A program made the translations under genes and the position numbers. From NCBI RefSeq assembly GCF_002013915.1, contig NZ_MBTF01000015.1, forward strand, positions 1 to 64,000: a stretch of 64,000 bases of DNA, in the 5' to 3' direction. Shown here piece by piece: positions 43,538-52,628 of this stretch. Every line of letters begins with the position of its first letter. Position 1 is the stretch's first letter. This stretch comes from Mucilaginibacter pedocola (GTDB lineage: Bacteria; Bacteroidota; Bacteroidia; Sphingobacteriales; Sphingobacteriaceae). The notes beneath the pieces were generated by a model. It saw nothing but the letters and a program-made list of their open reading frames with translations. It was not told the DNA's origin and searched no databases.

Positions 43538-44848
43538 TTATACAAACGCATTTAATACCAATACGCCGCCCAGTCCAATAATGGCTACGAGAGTTTCCAT
43601 CATGGTCCAGGAGAGGAAGGTGTTTTTTATGGAGAGGTTGAAGTATTCTTTAAACAGCCAGAAACCGCCGTCGTTAACATGCGAAAGTACCAGGCTACCC
43701 GCGCCTATGGAGAGTACCATTAAATTTGGATTGATGCTTGGGTCTTTAGCTACCATAGATTGCAGAATCGTAGCCGCCGTTACGCCCGCCACCGTAGCCG
43801 AGCCTAAACTGATGCGGATAATAGCCGCCAATAGCCATCCCAATAGCAAAGGTTCCATATGCAGGCTTGTGAGCAGAGCCGTTATTTCGTTATTCACACC
43901 GCTATCTACCAATACCTGCTTGAACGCACCTGCACCGGCGATGATGAGCAATATCATAGAGATATCTTTCACCGCATCCGAATAAATATTGCCGAGCACT
44001 TTCATGCTTGTTTTTTGATGCACACCAAGGGTATAGGTTGCCACCATCAGCGATATCAGCATTACAATAGGCCCATCGCTCAGGAATACGATAAGCGTAC
44101 GCAACTGGCTCTCTTCTTTGTATCGGCCCAAGTAAATATTGCTGGCCATCAGCAGTATCACCGGCAGCAGAGCGGTTAAAAAACTGTTCCAGGCACCAGG
44201 TAGCTTATCGGCAGGCAAGTCTTCCGAGCGAAAGGTAGCCAACGGTTCCGAAGGCATTTTTTTAAGGGTTTGTGCAAATACAGGGCCTGCCAAAATAATG
44301 GCCGGTATAGCTACCATAATGCCGTAACGCAGGGTGGTACCCATATCGGCATTGAACATGCCCACCAATGTAGTTGGCCCCGGGTGCGGCGGTAAAAAGC
44401 CGTGGGTTACCGATAGCGCTGCCAACATAGGCAAACCAATATATACCGCCGGCAACTTATATTTATATACTACCGAAAATATAAGCGGCACCATTAGCAC
44501 GAAGCCAATGTTATAGAACAGCGGTATGCCGATAATAAAGCCCACAGCCACCAGCGCCAGTTGTATGTATTTAACACCGAAGAAATTCACCAGCACCTCG
44601 GCTATTTTTTGCGCAGCGCCGCTACTGGCCACCAGCTTACCCAGCATAGCGCCAAGGCAAATAATAATAGTAAGCTTACCCAAAATATCGCCCAAGCCAT
44701 TCTCTACCGACCGTGTTATTTTAGTAAGCGGAATACCCAGGCACAGCCCCGCCGCTATAGAAACAATAAGAAAAGCCAAAAAGGGATTCAGCTTGGCCCA
44801 GCTTACCAATAGTATAAGGAGTACTATACAAAGTAGAATGATCAGCAT
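43538..44848 (-). CDS. Gluconate:H+ symporter (GntP family)
   Basis: 436 residues, almost entirely hydrophobic, with about 12 membrane spans. Characteristic GntP segments include HGFLPPHPGPTTLVGMFNADMG, KLTIIICLGAMLGKLVASSGAA and HVNDGGFWLFKEYFNLS near the C terminus. It imports gluconate or a related sugar acid. No gluconate kinase or dehydratase is adjacent. The start lies 15 bases from the hydrolase start on the far side only as an intergenic gap, so co-transcription with the hydrolase downstream is plausible. Confidence 0.92.
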   Translation of the reverse strand: MLIILLCIVLLILLVSWAKLNPFLAFLIVSIAAGLCLGIPLTKITRSVENGLGDILGKLTIIICLGAMLGKLVASSGAAQKIAEVLVNFFGVKYIQLALVAVGFIIGIPLFYNIGFVLMVPLIFSVVYKYKLPAVYIGLPMLAALSVTHGFLPPHPGPTTLVGMFNADMGTTLRYGIMVAIPAIILAGPVFAQTLKKMPSEPLATFRSEDLPADKLPGAWNSFLTALLPVILLMASNIYLGRYKEESQLRTLIVFLSDGPIVMLISLMVATYTLGVHQKTSMKVLGNIYSDAVKDISMILLIIAGAGAFKQVLVDSGVNNEITALLTSLHMEPLLLGWLLAAIIRISLGSATVAGVTAATILQSMVAKDPSINPNLMVLSIGAGSLVLSHVNDGGFWLFKEYFNLSIKNTFLSWTMMETLVAIIGLGGVLVLNAFV

Positions 44849-45262
44849 GTTTTTTAAGGTTGGGAGTTTATAACAGAAGCCCTAATGTAAAAATATTTTG
44901 AGGAAAACAGGTAGGTTGGGTGATTTAACCGGGATGTGGTTATTAGTATAGCTTATTTAACCACAGAGGACGCAGAGTTTTACAAAGAGGTTCGCAGAGG
45001 CTTTGCATCTGGTTGATTTTTCACGCAAAGGCGCAAAGCCGCAAAGTAAAATTTTCTAAAACTCATTAGTGACTTTGCAAAACTCTGTGAACCTCCGCGT
45101 TTTTCCCTCTGTGAACTCTGCGGTAAAAATAGCGCCAACAACATTTCCATCATATCGCCCAATAAGTTAATAACCCTATCTTTAGTCACAGAATTTCCAT
45201 AACTCTTTAAACTGAAATAAAAGTTATTACAATTTAGATTTATTGCTGTTACTTTGCAGGGC
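44849..45262. other. 414-base intergenic region before the Bcr/CflA exporter
   Basis: Divergent gap between GntP and the exporter. A family F repeat takes up 44957-45126. The remaining 45130-45262 is AT-rich (TAAGTTAATAACC, TTATTACAATTTAG) and should contain the exporter promoter, but no clean TTG-N19-TAnnTTTG match was found. No gene is seen. Confidence 0.6.
44957..45126. repeat. Family F repeat, second copy
   Basis: Starts TTAACCACAGAGGACGCAGA and ends CTCTGCGGTAA; the interior contains TTTTTCACGCAAAGGCGCAA and CTCTGTGAACCTCCGCG. Arms are less perfect than at 32614-32773. Confidence 0.75.
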
Positions 45263-46489
45263 ATGACAAAACAACGCTACTTTGCTTATATACTGGTACT
45301 TGGCTCGCTTACCGCCATTGGCCCATTTTCTATAGATATGTACCTGCCGGGCTTCCCGGCTATTGCCGAATCGCTGCATACCACTACCGAGAATGTGGCA
45401 TTGTCGTTATCCAGTTTCTTCATCGGTATATCTGCAGGGCAATTGCTTTATGGCCCTTTGATGGATAGGTTTGGCCGAAAGCTGCCGCTGTATTTCGGGC
45501 TGTCGTTATACATCATAGCATCCATTGGCTGCTACTTTGCCGAGAGTATACAAATGCTGGTTATTATGCGTTTTGTGCAGGCTATTGGCAGTTGTGCGGC
45601 CATGGTAGCCTCCATGGCCATGGTGCGCGATCTGTTCCCCATTGCCGACGGGCCCAAAGTGTTTGCTTTGCTGATACTGGTTTTAGGCGCATCGCCACTT
45701 ATTGCACCAACAGTTGGCGGCTATGTTACCGAAGCATTGGGTTGGCACGTTATATTTTTGATATTAGCTGTAATTGCCGCTATTGTATTTATGGCGGTAA
45801 TATTTATACTACCCGAAAGCTATCCGCCCGATCCTAATTACTCCTTAGCACCGGGTCCTATCCTCAGTAGTTTCTGGAGTGTATTTAAAACGCCGCAGTT
45901 TTATACCTATTCGTTTTGCGGGGCATTGGCCTTTGCAGGCTTGTTCGCCTATATATCAGCATCGCCTATGGTATTTATGGAGGTGTTTAAGATGGGTACC
46001 AAAGCCTACGGTTGGGTATTTGCGCTGTTATCTGTTGGCTTTATTGGATCCAGCCAGGTGAATAGTTTTTTGGTAAAGAAATATAAGAGCGAGCAAATAG
46101 TGAGCACTGCTTTGTTGGCCATGGTTATTATAGCCATCGTATTTTTTGCAGGCTCCTGGCAAAATTGGTTAGGCCTTTATGGTACAACGATAATGATATT
46201 CGGCATGCTTTGCTGCGTGGGGCTTATTGCACCCAATACCAATGCTTTGGCTATGGCACCTTTCGATAACAATGCGGGTGTGGCATCGTCACTTGTAGGG
46301 GCAACACAAATGGCCATTGGCTCGGCGGTATCTATTGCGGTAAGTATGTTTAAGGCTAAGTCGGCAGTGCCTATGTCGTCGTTTATATTGGCATCAAGCG
46401 GTTTGGCGCTAATGGTATTGCTGATAGGTCGGCAGTTCATTAAAACTAAGGTAGAGGCAAAACAGGAGGTAGGAGGAGCGGTTCACTGA
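45263..46489 (+). CDS. Bcr/CflA family drug-resistance efflux MFS transporter
   Basis: 408 residues from ATG 45263 (a TTG three codons earlier is possible), with 12 predicted spans. Bcr/CflA signatures: GPFSIDMYLPGFPAIAESL in TM1, GQLLYGPLMDRFGRKLPLY in the 2-3 loop, and RFVQAIGSCAAMVASMAMVRD in TM4. Proton-driven export of drugs such as bicyclomycin or chloramphenicol is the usual role. It stands alone. Confidence 0.92.
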   Translation: MTKQRYFAYILVLGSLTAIGPFSIDMYLPGFPAIAESLHTTTENVALSLSSFFIGISAGQLLYGPLMDRFGRKLPLYFGLSLYIIASIGCYFAESIQMLVIMRFVQAIGSCAAMVASMAMVRDLFPIADGPKVFALLILVLGASPLIAPTVGGYVTEALGWHVIFLILAVIAAIVFMAVIFILPESYPPDPNYSLAPGPILSSFWSVFKTPQFYTYSFCGALAFAGLFAYISASPMVFMEVFKMGTKAYGWVFALLSVGFIGSSQVNSFLVKKYKSEQIVSTALLAMVIIAIVFFAGSWQNWLGLYGTTIMIFGMLCCVGLIAPNTNALAMAPFDNNAGVASSLVGATQMAIGSAVSIAVSMFKAKSAVPMSSFILASSGLALMVLLIGRQFIKTKVEAKQEVGGAVH

Positions 46490-46678
46490 TACGATGTGCT
46501 CGCGCGGAGATTTTTAACAGGATGACAGGATGAGGAGGATTTGGCAGGATTTCTATTGGCACCGATCTCACAGATGTTTTTTTGATTTCACCGATGCACA
46601 CTCATTATTTGGTTCAATAAATAGGCACATTCTGTCCATTCATAAAATTCCCCTAAAAATCGAGTTCAGAAAAATAAC

Positions 46679-46713
46679 TGCACGCTGCAAACCGCCTACT
46701 GCCGAACTGCCGT
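46679..46713. repeat. Family J repeat at the 3' end of a lipoprotein gene
   Basis: TGCACGCTGCAAACCGCCTA and GCCGAACTGCCGTCAC are CTGC/GAACTGC-type repeat units also seen in ispG (36562-36615) and at 21069-21098 and 56033-56068. They supply the last codons and stop of the lipoprotein gene at 46696. Confidence 0.6.
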
Positions 46714-47088
46714 CACTTTCGAGCCACCCTCGCCCAGCGTTTCAAATATTATTTTCTTATCTGTTAGTTCGCTTACTGCGAAAGGGAAATCGCGGATTTT
46801 GCTATCTCCAAGGTCTTCTTTATAGTTTATGTCGCGGCCTGCAATGGTGTAACTGCCGTGCGATAATACCTTACCATCCGAATAAATTTCTATAGTATTA
46901 TTTTGATTGAAAACGATGTGTGGCTTCTTTTCTGCAATATCGAAACGGGTTAAACTATCGCCCGGCGATTTGGGCTTTTCTACTCGCGTGTAGTTCCAGG
47001 TTCCGTAAAGTTGTTCGGGTGTCAAGGCAGGCTTGCATGATGCAAGTAATGCGCTTATTGATATGATAGCAAAAAGGACTTTTTTCAT
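46696..47088 (-). CDS. Small lipoprotein of unknown function
   Basis: 130 residues from ATG 47088 (MKKVLFAIISISALLASCKP). The lipobox LLASC predicts lipidation at Cys18. The mature part has LYGTWNYTRVEKPKSPGD and short beta-strand-like segments resembling lipocalin-like 'extracellular' domains of Bacteroidota lipoproteins (WxYT start, strand pairs). The frame extends upstream through AT-rich sequence that is not protein-like. Its final residues (VTAVRQ) are encoded by a family J repeat. It is divergent from the arabinofuranosidase gene. Confidence 0.75.
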   Translation of the reverse strand: MKKVLFAIISISALLASCKPALTPEQLYGTWNYTRVEKPKSPGDSLTRFDIAEKKPHIVFNQNNTIEIYSDGKVLSHGSYTIAGRDINYKEDLGDSKIRDFPFAVSELTDKKIIFETLGEGGSKVTAVRQ

Positions 47089-47124
47089 AATAATTGGCTG
47101 ACAACGCAAATTTATTGCGATTCG

Positions 47125-47155
47125 TTTGCATAAATAAAAAAAGTACTTACATTTA
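47125..47155 (+). promoter_or_regulatory. Bacteroidota-type promoter of the arabinofuranosidase gene
   Basis: TTTG (47125-47128), exactly 19 bases, then TACATTTA (47148-47155), one change from TAnnTTTG. It predicts transcription from about 47162, some 30 bases before the ATG at 47194. Confidence 0.6.
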
Positions 47156-47193
47156 TAATTGTTATTTTTACACTTAATCAATCAAAACCTATA

Positions 47194-48732
47194 ATGAAGA
47201 AGTACCTTTTTATGCTGCTATTGGGCGCGCCTGTGATGGGCCTGGCGCAAAGCAATGGCAGTATCACCATCAGCAACGATTCTAAAGCAACCATTAGCAG
47301 GCACATTTACGGGCAGTTTGCCGAGCACCTTGGCCGCGGTATTTACGATGGCTTTTGGGTAGATAAAACGCTGCCCGTAAAAAAGCAAGACAGGATAAGG
47401 CTGGACCTGGTGGAAGCCCTCAAAAAAATAAAGATACCTAACCTGCGCTGGCCGGGCGGCTGCTTTGCCGATGAGTACCACTGGCGCGATGGCATTGGCC
47501 CTGCTGCCAAACGCCCACGTATGGTAAACAGCAACTGGGGCGGCGTTACCGAGGATAACAGCTTCGGCACGCACGAATTTTTGGAGCTTGCCAAACTACT
47601 GAATACCGAGCCATACATAGCCGGTAACCTGGGCAGCGGCACGGTTGACGAGATGAGCAAATGGATAGAGTACCTAAACTCTAACAGCACCAGCACGGTA
47701 GTGCAACAGCGCAAAGCCAATGGCCACGCCGACCCATACAAGGTATCGTTTTGGGGGGTAGGTAACGAGAACTGGGGTTGCGGCGGCAACATGACGGCCG
47801 AGTATTACTCCAACGAGTTTAAGCGTTATGCGGCCTTTGCTAAAGATTACCCTAACGCCAAACTGAAAAAGATAGCCAGTGGTGCTAACTCTGATGACTA
47901 CCACTGGACCGAAACCCTGATGAAGAACATACCTAACTGGATGATGTGGGGAGTATCTATGCACTACTATACCATCCCAACCGGTAAATGGGAGAAAAAA
48001 GGTTCGGCAACCAGCTTTAGCGAGAGCGAGTACTTTAACACCATGGTGAACTGCCTGCGTATGGACGAGATCGTAAGCAAGCACGCTGCCATTATGGATA
48101 AGTACGATCCTGAGAAAAAGGTAGCCCTGGTGGTTGATGAATGGGGCGTATGGACCGACCCTGAACCCGGCACTAACCCCGGCTTTTTATACCAGCAAAA
48201 CAGCATGCGCGATGCTTTGATCGCCGGCACAACCCTCAACATATTCAATAACCATTGCGATAGGGTTAAAATGGCTGAACTGGCCCAAACCATTAATGTA
48301 TTGCAGGCGCTCATTCTTACCAAAAAAGAGAAGATGATATTAACGCCTACTTACCACATATTTGATATGTACAAGGTGCATCAGGATGCCAAATATTTGA
48401 ACATTAAACTCAACTCGCCCGATTATGAAGTGGATGGCAAAAAAATACCTGCTGTAAATGCTTCGGCCTCGCAGGATGCAAGCGGTAAAGTGCATATCTC
48501 GCTGGTAAATTTAGATACAAAAAATGCGGTGAACATCAGCACCGAGCTTAAAGGTATCGATTGGAAAGCGGTGAAAGGCACCATCCTTACGTCTGCAAAC
48601 ATTACGGATGTGAACACCTTTGAGCAACCAAATAAACTACAGATTCAAAATTTTAACGGCGCAAAAAAGGATGGCGAGAAGCTTTCAGTTTCTCTGCCTG
48701 CCAAATCGGTAGTGGTATTAGAGCTTAACTAG
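47194..48732 (+). CDS. GH51 alpha-L-arabinofuranosidase
   Basis: 512 residues with a signal peptide (about 1-18). It releases arabinofuranose from arabinan or arabinoxylan side chains, probably in the periplasm. GH51 motifs: FAEHLGRGIYDGFWV, NLRWPGGCFADEYHW, the acid/base Glu in VSFWGVGNENWGCGG (about residue 192) and the nucleophile Glu in ALVVDEWGVWTDP (about residue 313). The C-terminal beta domain (VHISLVNLDTKNAVNIS) is present, so it is full length. No PUL genes are adjacent; the enzyme is monocistronic with its own promoter and terminator. Confidence 0.94.
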   Translation: MKKYLFMLLLGAPVMGLAQSNGSITISNDSKATISRHIYGQFAEHLGRGIYDGFWVDKTLPVKKQDRIRLDLVEALKKIKIPNLRWPGGCFADEYHWRDGIGPAAKRPRMVNSNWGGVTEDNSFGTHEFLELAKLLNTEPYIAGNLGSGTVDEMSKWIEYLNSNSTSTVVQQRKANGHADPYKVSFWGVGNENWGCGGNMTAEYYSNEFKRYAAFAKDYPNAKLKKIASGANSDDYHWTETLMKNIPNWMMWGVSMHYYTIPTGKWEKKGSATSFSESEYFNTMVNCLRMDEIVSKHAAIMDKYDPEKKVALVVDEWGVWTDPEPGTNPGFLYQQNSMRDALIAGTTLNIFNNHCDRVKMAELAQTINVLQALILTKKEKMILTPTYHIFDMYKVHQDAKYLNIKLNSPDYEVDGKKIPAVNASASQDASGKVHISLVNLDTKNAVNISTELKGIDWKAVKGTILTSANITDVNTFEQPNKLQIQNFNGAKKDGEKLSVSLPAKSVVVLELN

Positions 48733-48782
48733 GCATGCAGCGTTTACGCTAACGAACGCATTTTTAGTAACATATGTTTTAC

Positions 48783-48831
48783 ACAGTCGAAAGAGGGCCT
48801 CACAGGGCCGCCTTTCGACTGTTCTTTTTTT
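48783..48831 (+). terminator. Strong intrinsic terminator of the arabinofuranosidase gene
   Basis: Bases 48783-48793 (ACAGTCGAAAG) pair with 48812-48822, enclosing GGCCTCACAGGGCC, followed by TCTTTTTTTGTT. Confidence 0.9.
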
Positions 48832-49054
48832 GTTCATTTTGTGCACACTAATTTGAACAGTATGATCGGCGGGCACAACCTATGGTTTTCGTTTAACGAT
48901 AAACTTGCAGTAAGGGTTTAAAAGGTATTCCAATATGGAATAAAATGGGTGGTGGCACCTACATTGCAATAATGCAGGCAAAGGCATAGGCTGAAATGAT
49001 AGGCCGCAACTGCCAATGTTTGAATTAATGTAATATGTGCTTAAACCTGTACTT
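48832..49054. other. Upstream region of the hybrid histidine kinase
   Basis: About 220 bases, with a small palindrome TATTCCAATATGGAATA at 48926-48942 that could be an operator. No Bacteroidota promoter match and no gene seen. Confidence 0.4.
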
Positions 49055-51268
49055 ATGATCGCCGGTGTTAAGAAGATCCAAAAGATCCCTTTTTTACGTT
49101 ACGGGCTAATTGTTATGCTCATTGTGGTGCTGTTTGGCAGTGCCTTTTATTTATACCTTCACTACACACGGGCCGAGAAGATACGTACCAGCTTTCAGCA
49201 AATGATAAAGGCGCGCGAGAACTCGGCGCTTATTGATAGCTGTATAGTTGAACTTTACAGTGCTGATAACAGCAGCCGTATGTACGCGCTCACTTTCAAA
49301 AAGAAGTACTTTAACCAATTCAACAAGCAAATAAAGAATGTCCACAATATTATTGATACCATAAACAGTAACAATAAAAACAATGTGAGCCTTGCTGAAG
49401 ATGAAGAATTAGGGAATTTGATCAGTGAGAAAACGCTAAAGACTGATAACTATATCCGGTTGATGACATTGACCGATAGTTTAATGAAATCGGCAAGAAA
49501 GGTTACCGGCAAACTCACCGAAAAAGACAACAAATACCTGATGCAACCGGTAGTGCGCCGCGTTAAGACCGAAGTGCACATTGATACGCTGAAACCTGTA
49601 CCCGCAGCTGTGGCAAAAGCACTTGTGCCTGCCGAACAACCCAAAAAACGTGGCTTTTTTAAACGCCTGTTCGGTAAAAAAGAAGAGAAGCCACAAGAAG
49701 CTAAGCTTCCGCCGGTTATAGTGCAACGCACTACCGATACCACCATTACTACCATGACGCCTACGCCAAAAGTAGCGCGGGTGTACAATAACTACTACAG
49801 CAAGCTTTACGAGGCTACCAATAAGCTACGCGCCAATGAGCGCGAAATGCTGGAGATAAACAATAAACTCATTAATCAGATTATCAGTAGCTTAAAGAAA
49901 TATAAGCTGGCGGAGCAGGATTATATTGCTACCAGTAAAGTAGAGGTAGGCAGCAACCTATCTAATGTGTTGTACGAATTTAAGCGCCTGTCGGGACTGA
50001 TGTTCGTGCTGCTTACTGTGGTGGTGGTAACTATCTTGTACAACATCTGGAAGATATTTAAGAACGAGGAAGAAATGGTGGTATACACCGAAATGGCCGA
50101 GAACTACGCCAACTCGAAAAGCAGGTTTTTAGCCAGCATGAGCCACGAGATACGTACACCGCTAAATTCTATCATTGGCTTTTCAGAACAATTGGCCGAA
50201 AGTAACCTTACGCCAACACAACTGGAACAAACCGGCGCTATTCGCAGTTCATCGAAAATGCTGCTGGAGGTAGTGAACGAGATACTTGATTTTAGTAAGT
50301 ACGAAACCGGGAAAATGAACTTTGACATAGCACCATTTAACCCGCACGATGCCATTACCGAAATTGCTACCGGTATGCAAGTACAGGCAGGCAAAAAAGG
50401 TATTAAACTGTTACACCAGTTAGATTTTGGTAAGGATATATGCCTGCAGGGCGATCATTTCCGCCTGAAACAAGTTATTATGAACCTTACCAGTAACGCT
50501 ATTAAGTTTACGCCGCGTGGTTCAGTATTTATTAATGCCTTTTTAACTGATGGCAAAGAGCCGGGCATCAAAGTGCTGAACGTAAATGTGCGCGATACCG
50601 GCTTAGGTATAGATAAAGAACACCTGCCCTTTATATTCGATGAATTTTCGCAGGTTAATTCGGCACAAAAGGCAACCTCCACTCCCGGTACCGGGCTTGG
50701 TTTGGCTATTGTTAAGAAGATAGTTGAGTTGCAGGGCGGCAGCATTAACGTTACCAGCCAGGTGGGTAAAGGCTCGGTATTCAGCTTTAAGCTGCCAATG
50801 CAGGTTGGCGAGCCGGGCAGCTGCAAAAAAGAAGAAATATCTTCGGAGATACTTGATCCGCGCGAACTGGTTGCCGGTACTCACGTGTTGGTTGCCGAGG
50901 ACAATAAGCTGAATGTATTGCTGGTAACCACCATCCTTAAAAAATGGAAGATAACTTTTGATGTAGGTTACAATGGCCGCGAAGCTTTGCAGTTGTTCGA
51001 AGATAATCAGTACGATATCATCCTTACAGATATTGAGATGCCGGAGATGGGCGGGATAGAGTTTTCGCAAGTGGTGCGTGCAAACGGCAATATGCAGAAG
51101 GCTAATGTGCCTATATTGGCGCTAACAGCCAACGTGTTGAAAGAAGACAGGGATAAATACCTATCGGTAGGAATGACAGGCGTAGTGCTGAAGCCATTCT
51201 CGGAAAAAAACCTGATAGATAATATTGCGGGGGCGCTAACCAACCGCAATATGCTGGTAAACCATTAA
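49055..51268 (+). CDS. Hybrid sensor histidine kinase/response regulator
   Basis: About 737 residues from ATG 49055; a GTG at 49037 would add six. TM1 lies near residues 15-37 and TM2 near 312-332, enclosing a ~275-residue periplasmic sensor that is mostly helical, with a Lys/Pro-rich stretch (KKRGFFKRLFGKKEEKPQE). HisKA follows with FLASMSHEIRTPLNSIIGF, HATPase_c (IMNLTSNAIKFTP, DTGLGIDKEHL, GTGLGLAIVKK) and a C-terminal receiver with Asp in YDIILTDIEMPEMGG. No Hpt or DNA-binding domain, so an external phosphotransfer partner is needed. The last 4 bases overlap a small convergent gene. Confidence 0.93.
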   Translation: MIAGVKKIQKIPFLRYGLIVMLIVVLFGSAFYLYLHYTRAEKIRTSFQQMIKARENSALIDSCIVELYSADNSSRMYALTFKKKYFNQFNKQIKNVHNIIDTINSNNKNNVSLAEDEELGNLISEKTLKTDNYIRLMTLTDSLMKSARKVTGKLTEKDNKYLMQPVVRRVKTEVHIDTLKPVPAAVAKALVPAEQPKKRGFFKRLFGKKEEKPQEAKLPPVIVQRTTDTTITTMTPTPKVARVYNNYYSKLYEATNKLRANEREMLEINNKLINQIISSLKKYKLAEQDYIATSKVEVGSNLSNVLYEFKRLSGLMFVLLTVVVVTILYNIWKIFKNEEEMVVYTEMAENYANSKSRFLASMSHEIRTPLNSIIGFSEQLAESNLTPTQLEQTGAIRSSSKMLLEVVNEILDFSKYETGKMNFDIAPFNPHDAITEIATGMQVQAGKKGIKLLHQLDFGKDICLQGDHFRLKQVIMNLTSNAIKFTPRGSVFINAFLTDGKEPGIKVLNVNVRDTGLGIDKEHLPFIFDEFSQVNSAQKATSTPGTGLGLAIVKKIVELQGGSINVTSQVGKGSVFSFKLPMQVGEPGSCKKEEISSEILDPRELVAGTHVLVAEDNKLNVLLVTTILKKWKITFDVGYNGREALQLFEDNQYDIILTDIEMPEMGGIEFSQVVRANGNMQKANVPILALTANVLKEDRDKYLSVGMTGVVLKPFSEKNLIDNIAGALTNRNMLVNH

Positions 51269-51408
51269 GCTTTTTTAGCAGGCGGATGATTGGTTTTTTC
51301 TTCCGCCTTTTTTACTTCATCCTTTTCGCTTAAGGGGTGATCGGTTTTTAACTCTTTCGCCTTAGCTGGTTGGGTATTGTCGCCTTTTTTGGGGGTTGAT
51401 GTTGCCAT
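51265..51408 (-). CDS. Small Lys/Glu-rich protein (47 aa)
   Basis: From ATG 51408 to TAA 51265: MATSTPKKGDNTQPAKAKEL, then TDHPLSEKDEVKKAEEKTNH and PPAKKA. It is highly charged, predicted disordered, with no family recognised. Its stop overlaps the hybrid kinase stop by 4 bases in convergent orientation. The absence of in-frame stops and the biased composition suggest a real small protein, but no homology can be shown here. Confidence 0.5.
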   Translation of the reverse strand: MATSTPKKGDNTQPAKAKELKTDHPLSEKDEVKKAEEKTNHPPAKKA

Positions 51409-51479
51409 GTGAGATGTTATTTTATTAAAACAACTTATGGCAGGGTAAAAGGTTTACAGAAAGTTAATACATATGTTTT

Positions 51480-51628
51480 GTCATCCTGAGCGACAGCGAA
51501 GGATCTGTTAGCCACAATGCAATAACCACTATGCAAGGTGGTGATAGATGCTTCGTGCCTCAGCATGACAAATTAGTAAAACTCCGTAAGCAAAATAGCC
51601 ACCATGCATATTTAATGCAAAGTGGCTA
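51480..51628. repeat. Family C variant plus AGCCAC hairpin repeat
   Basis: GTCATCCTGAGCGACAGCGA at the left and CCTCAGCATGAC near 51559-51569 form an inverted family C-type unit. Directly after it, TAGCCAC (51596-51602) and GTGGCTA (51622-51628) bracket ATGCATATTTAATGCA. The AGCCACNATGCA motif also occurs at 51507 and 17905. This fills the space before the anti-sigma gene. Confidence 0.7.
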
Positions 51629-51679
51629 CCTGTATGATTGGGTGCTGAAAAGATTTCAGCATGACGTTATTTGATTGTA

Positions 51680-52180
51680 CTATTTCTTCAATTGGCGCAG
51701 CTCGGTTTTTAACTCCTCAACCTGTTGTTGTGCCTGGCGGTTGGCCAGGTAGAAGTAAATAGCACAACCCAAGAATATCTTACCTAAAACGAACACCGCA
51801 GCAAAAACCCATTTCCAGGTTTTGTGTATGCGCATGTGGCTGGATTCTGACTCAACCTCAATAAACTGCGGGCCGCCTTCTGTGCGGAAGTTTTGATAGT
51901 TGGTTTTCTCGGCACCGGGTTCAAACTGCTTAGGGTCGTACTCGGGGCGAAGGATAAGTTCGTCTATCGTTTCGGATATTTTATCCCATGATTTGGCAGG
52001 AGGAGTTACCGCCATGGTTTGGGCAATGTGCTCCATGTCCAGCTCTAACTGTTGCAGGGCAAAGTTAACTTCCGGATACTTGGCTTTCATGTACATCAGT
52101 TCCTCAACCTCCGCTTCGGTAGCAGAACCTGTTACATAGGCCTCCAGAATGCCGCTATCTATGTACTGTTGCTGTATCAT
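51680..52180 (-). CDS. Anti-sigma factor-like membrane protein
   Basis: 166 residues. The N-terminal cytosolic part (LEAYVTGSATEAEVEELMYMKAKYPEV) looks like the helical anti-sigma domain of RskA/FecR-type proteins but lacks a zinc-binding HxxxCxxC. One membrane span is near residues 123-145 (WKWVFAAVFVLGKIFLGCAIYFYL), followed by a short coiled-coil-like tail (QAQQQVEELKTELRQLKK). Most of the protein is cytosolic and the periplasmic part is very small, unlike typical RskA. Its gene overlaps the sigma-factor-like gene by 26 bases. Confidence 0.72.
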   Translation of the reverse strand: MIQQQYIDSGILEAYVTGSATEAEVEELMYMKAKYPEVNFALQQLELDMEHIAQTMAVTPPAKSWDKISETIDELILRPEYDPKQFEPGAEKTNYQNFRTEGGPQFIEVESESSHMRIHKTWKWVFAAVFVLGKIFLGCAIYFYLANRQAQQQVEELKTELRQLKK

Positions 52181-52628
52181 TACGTTGGTTCCTGATAATA
52201 GTGAATGACTCTTTCAAAATACGTTTAATTTCTGCCTCCGGTTTTTCTAATTCTGCCGAAAGCGCGTTAATACTTTTGCCATGATAATGTACGCCGCAAA
52301 AAACAGTTTGTTGTTCATGAGACATCATGTCAATAAATTTGTTACCACTTATCACCCTTGGTTGTGAGGTTTTTGCGGGCTCTGCGCAATCGTCTACGGT
52401 TGCTAAAAATGCAGATAGCTTTTTGCGCGCTATCATTTGCAACTGGCAATACGTATTTACGCCCGGTTTGGTTATAGCCTGTATGTCGGTAAATTCCAAC
52501 TGGCTAAATATCTCCACCAGGTATTGCTCGGCAGCCTGCTTGTCTTTCAATGCTTCCAATAAGTAGCCCAACAGCATACTTGAGTAGCTGTTGTACAAAC
52601 CATGCTTGGTTTGGGCACTAAGGGGCAT
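52155..52628 (-). CDS. Divergent ECF-type sigma factor-like protein
   Basis: 157 residues from ATG 52628 (MPLSAQTKHGLYNSYSSMLL); a TTG at 52673 would add 15. Region 2 is recognisable but reduced: SYSSMLLGYLLEALKDKQAAEQYLVEIFSQLE matches the usual helix pair with AEDVLQEVF. Region 4 also survives (MSHEQQTVFCGVHYHGKSINALSAELEKPEAEIKRILKES), with a helix-turn-helix pattern. The intervening part contains a Cys and is short. It pairs with the anti-sigma-like protein through overlapping genes. Targets unknown. Confidence 0.7.
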   Translation of the reverse strand: MPLSAQTKHGLYNSYSSMLLGYLLEALKDKQAAEQYLVEIFSQLEFTDIQAITKPGVNTYCQLQMIARKKLSAFLATVDDCAEPAKTSQPRVISGNKFIDMMSHEQQTVFCGVHYHGKSINALSAELEKPEAEIKRILKESFTIIRNQRNDTATVHR

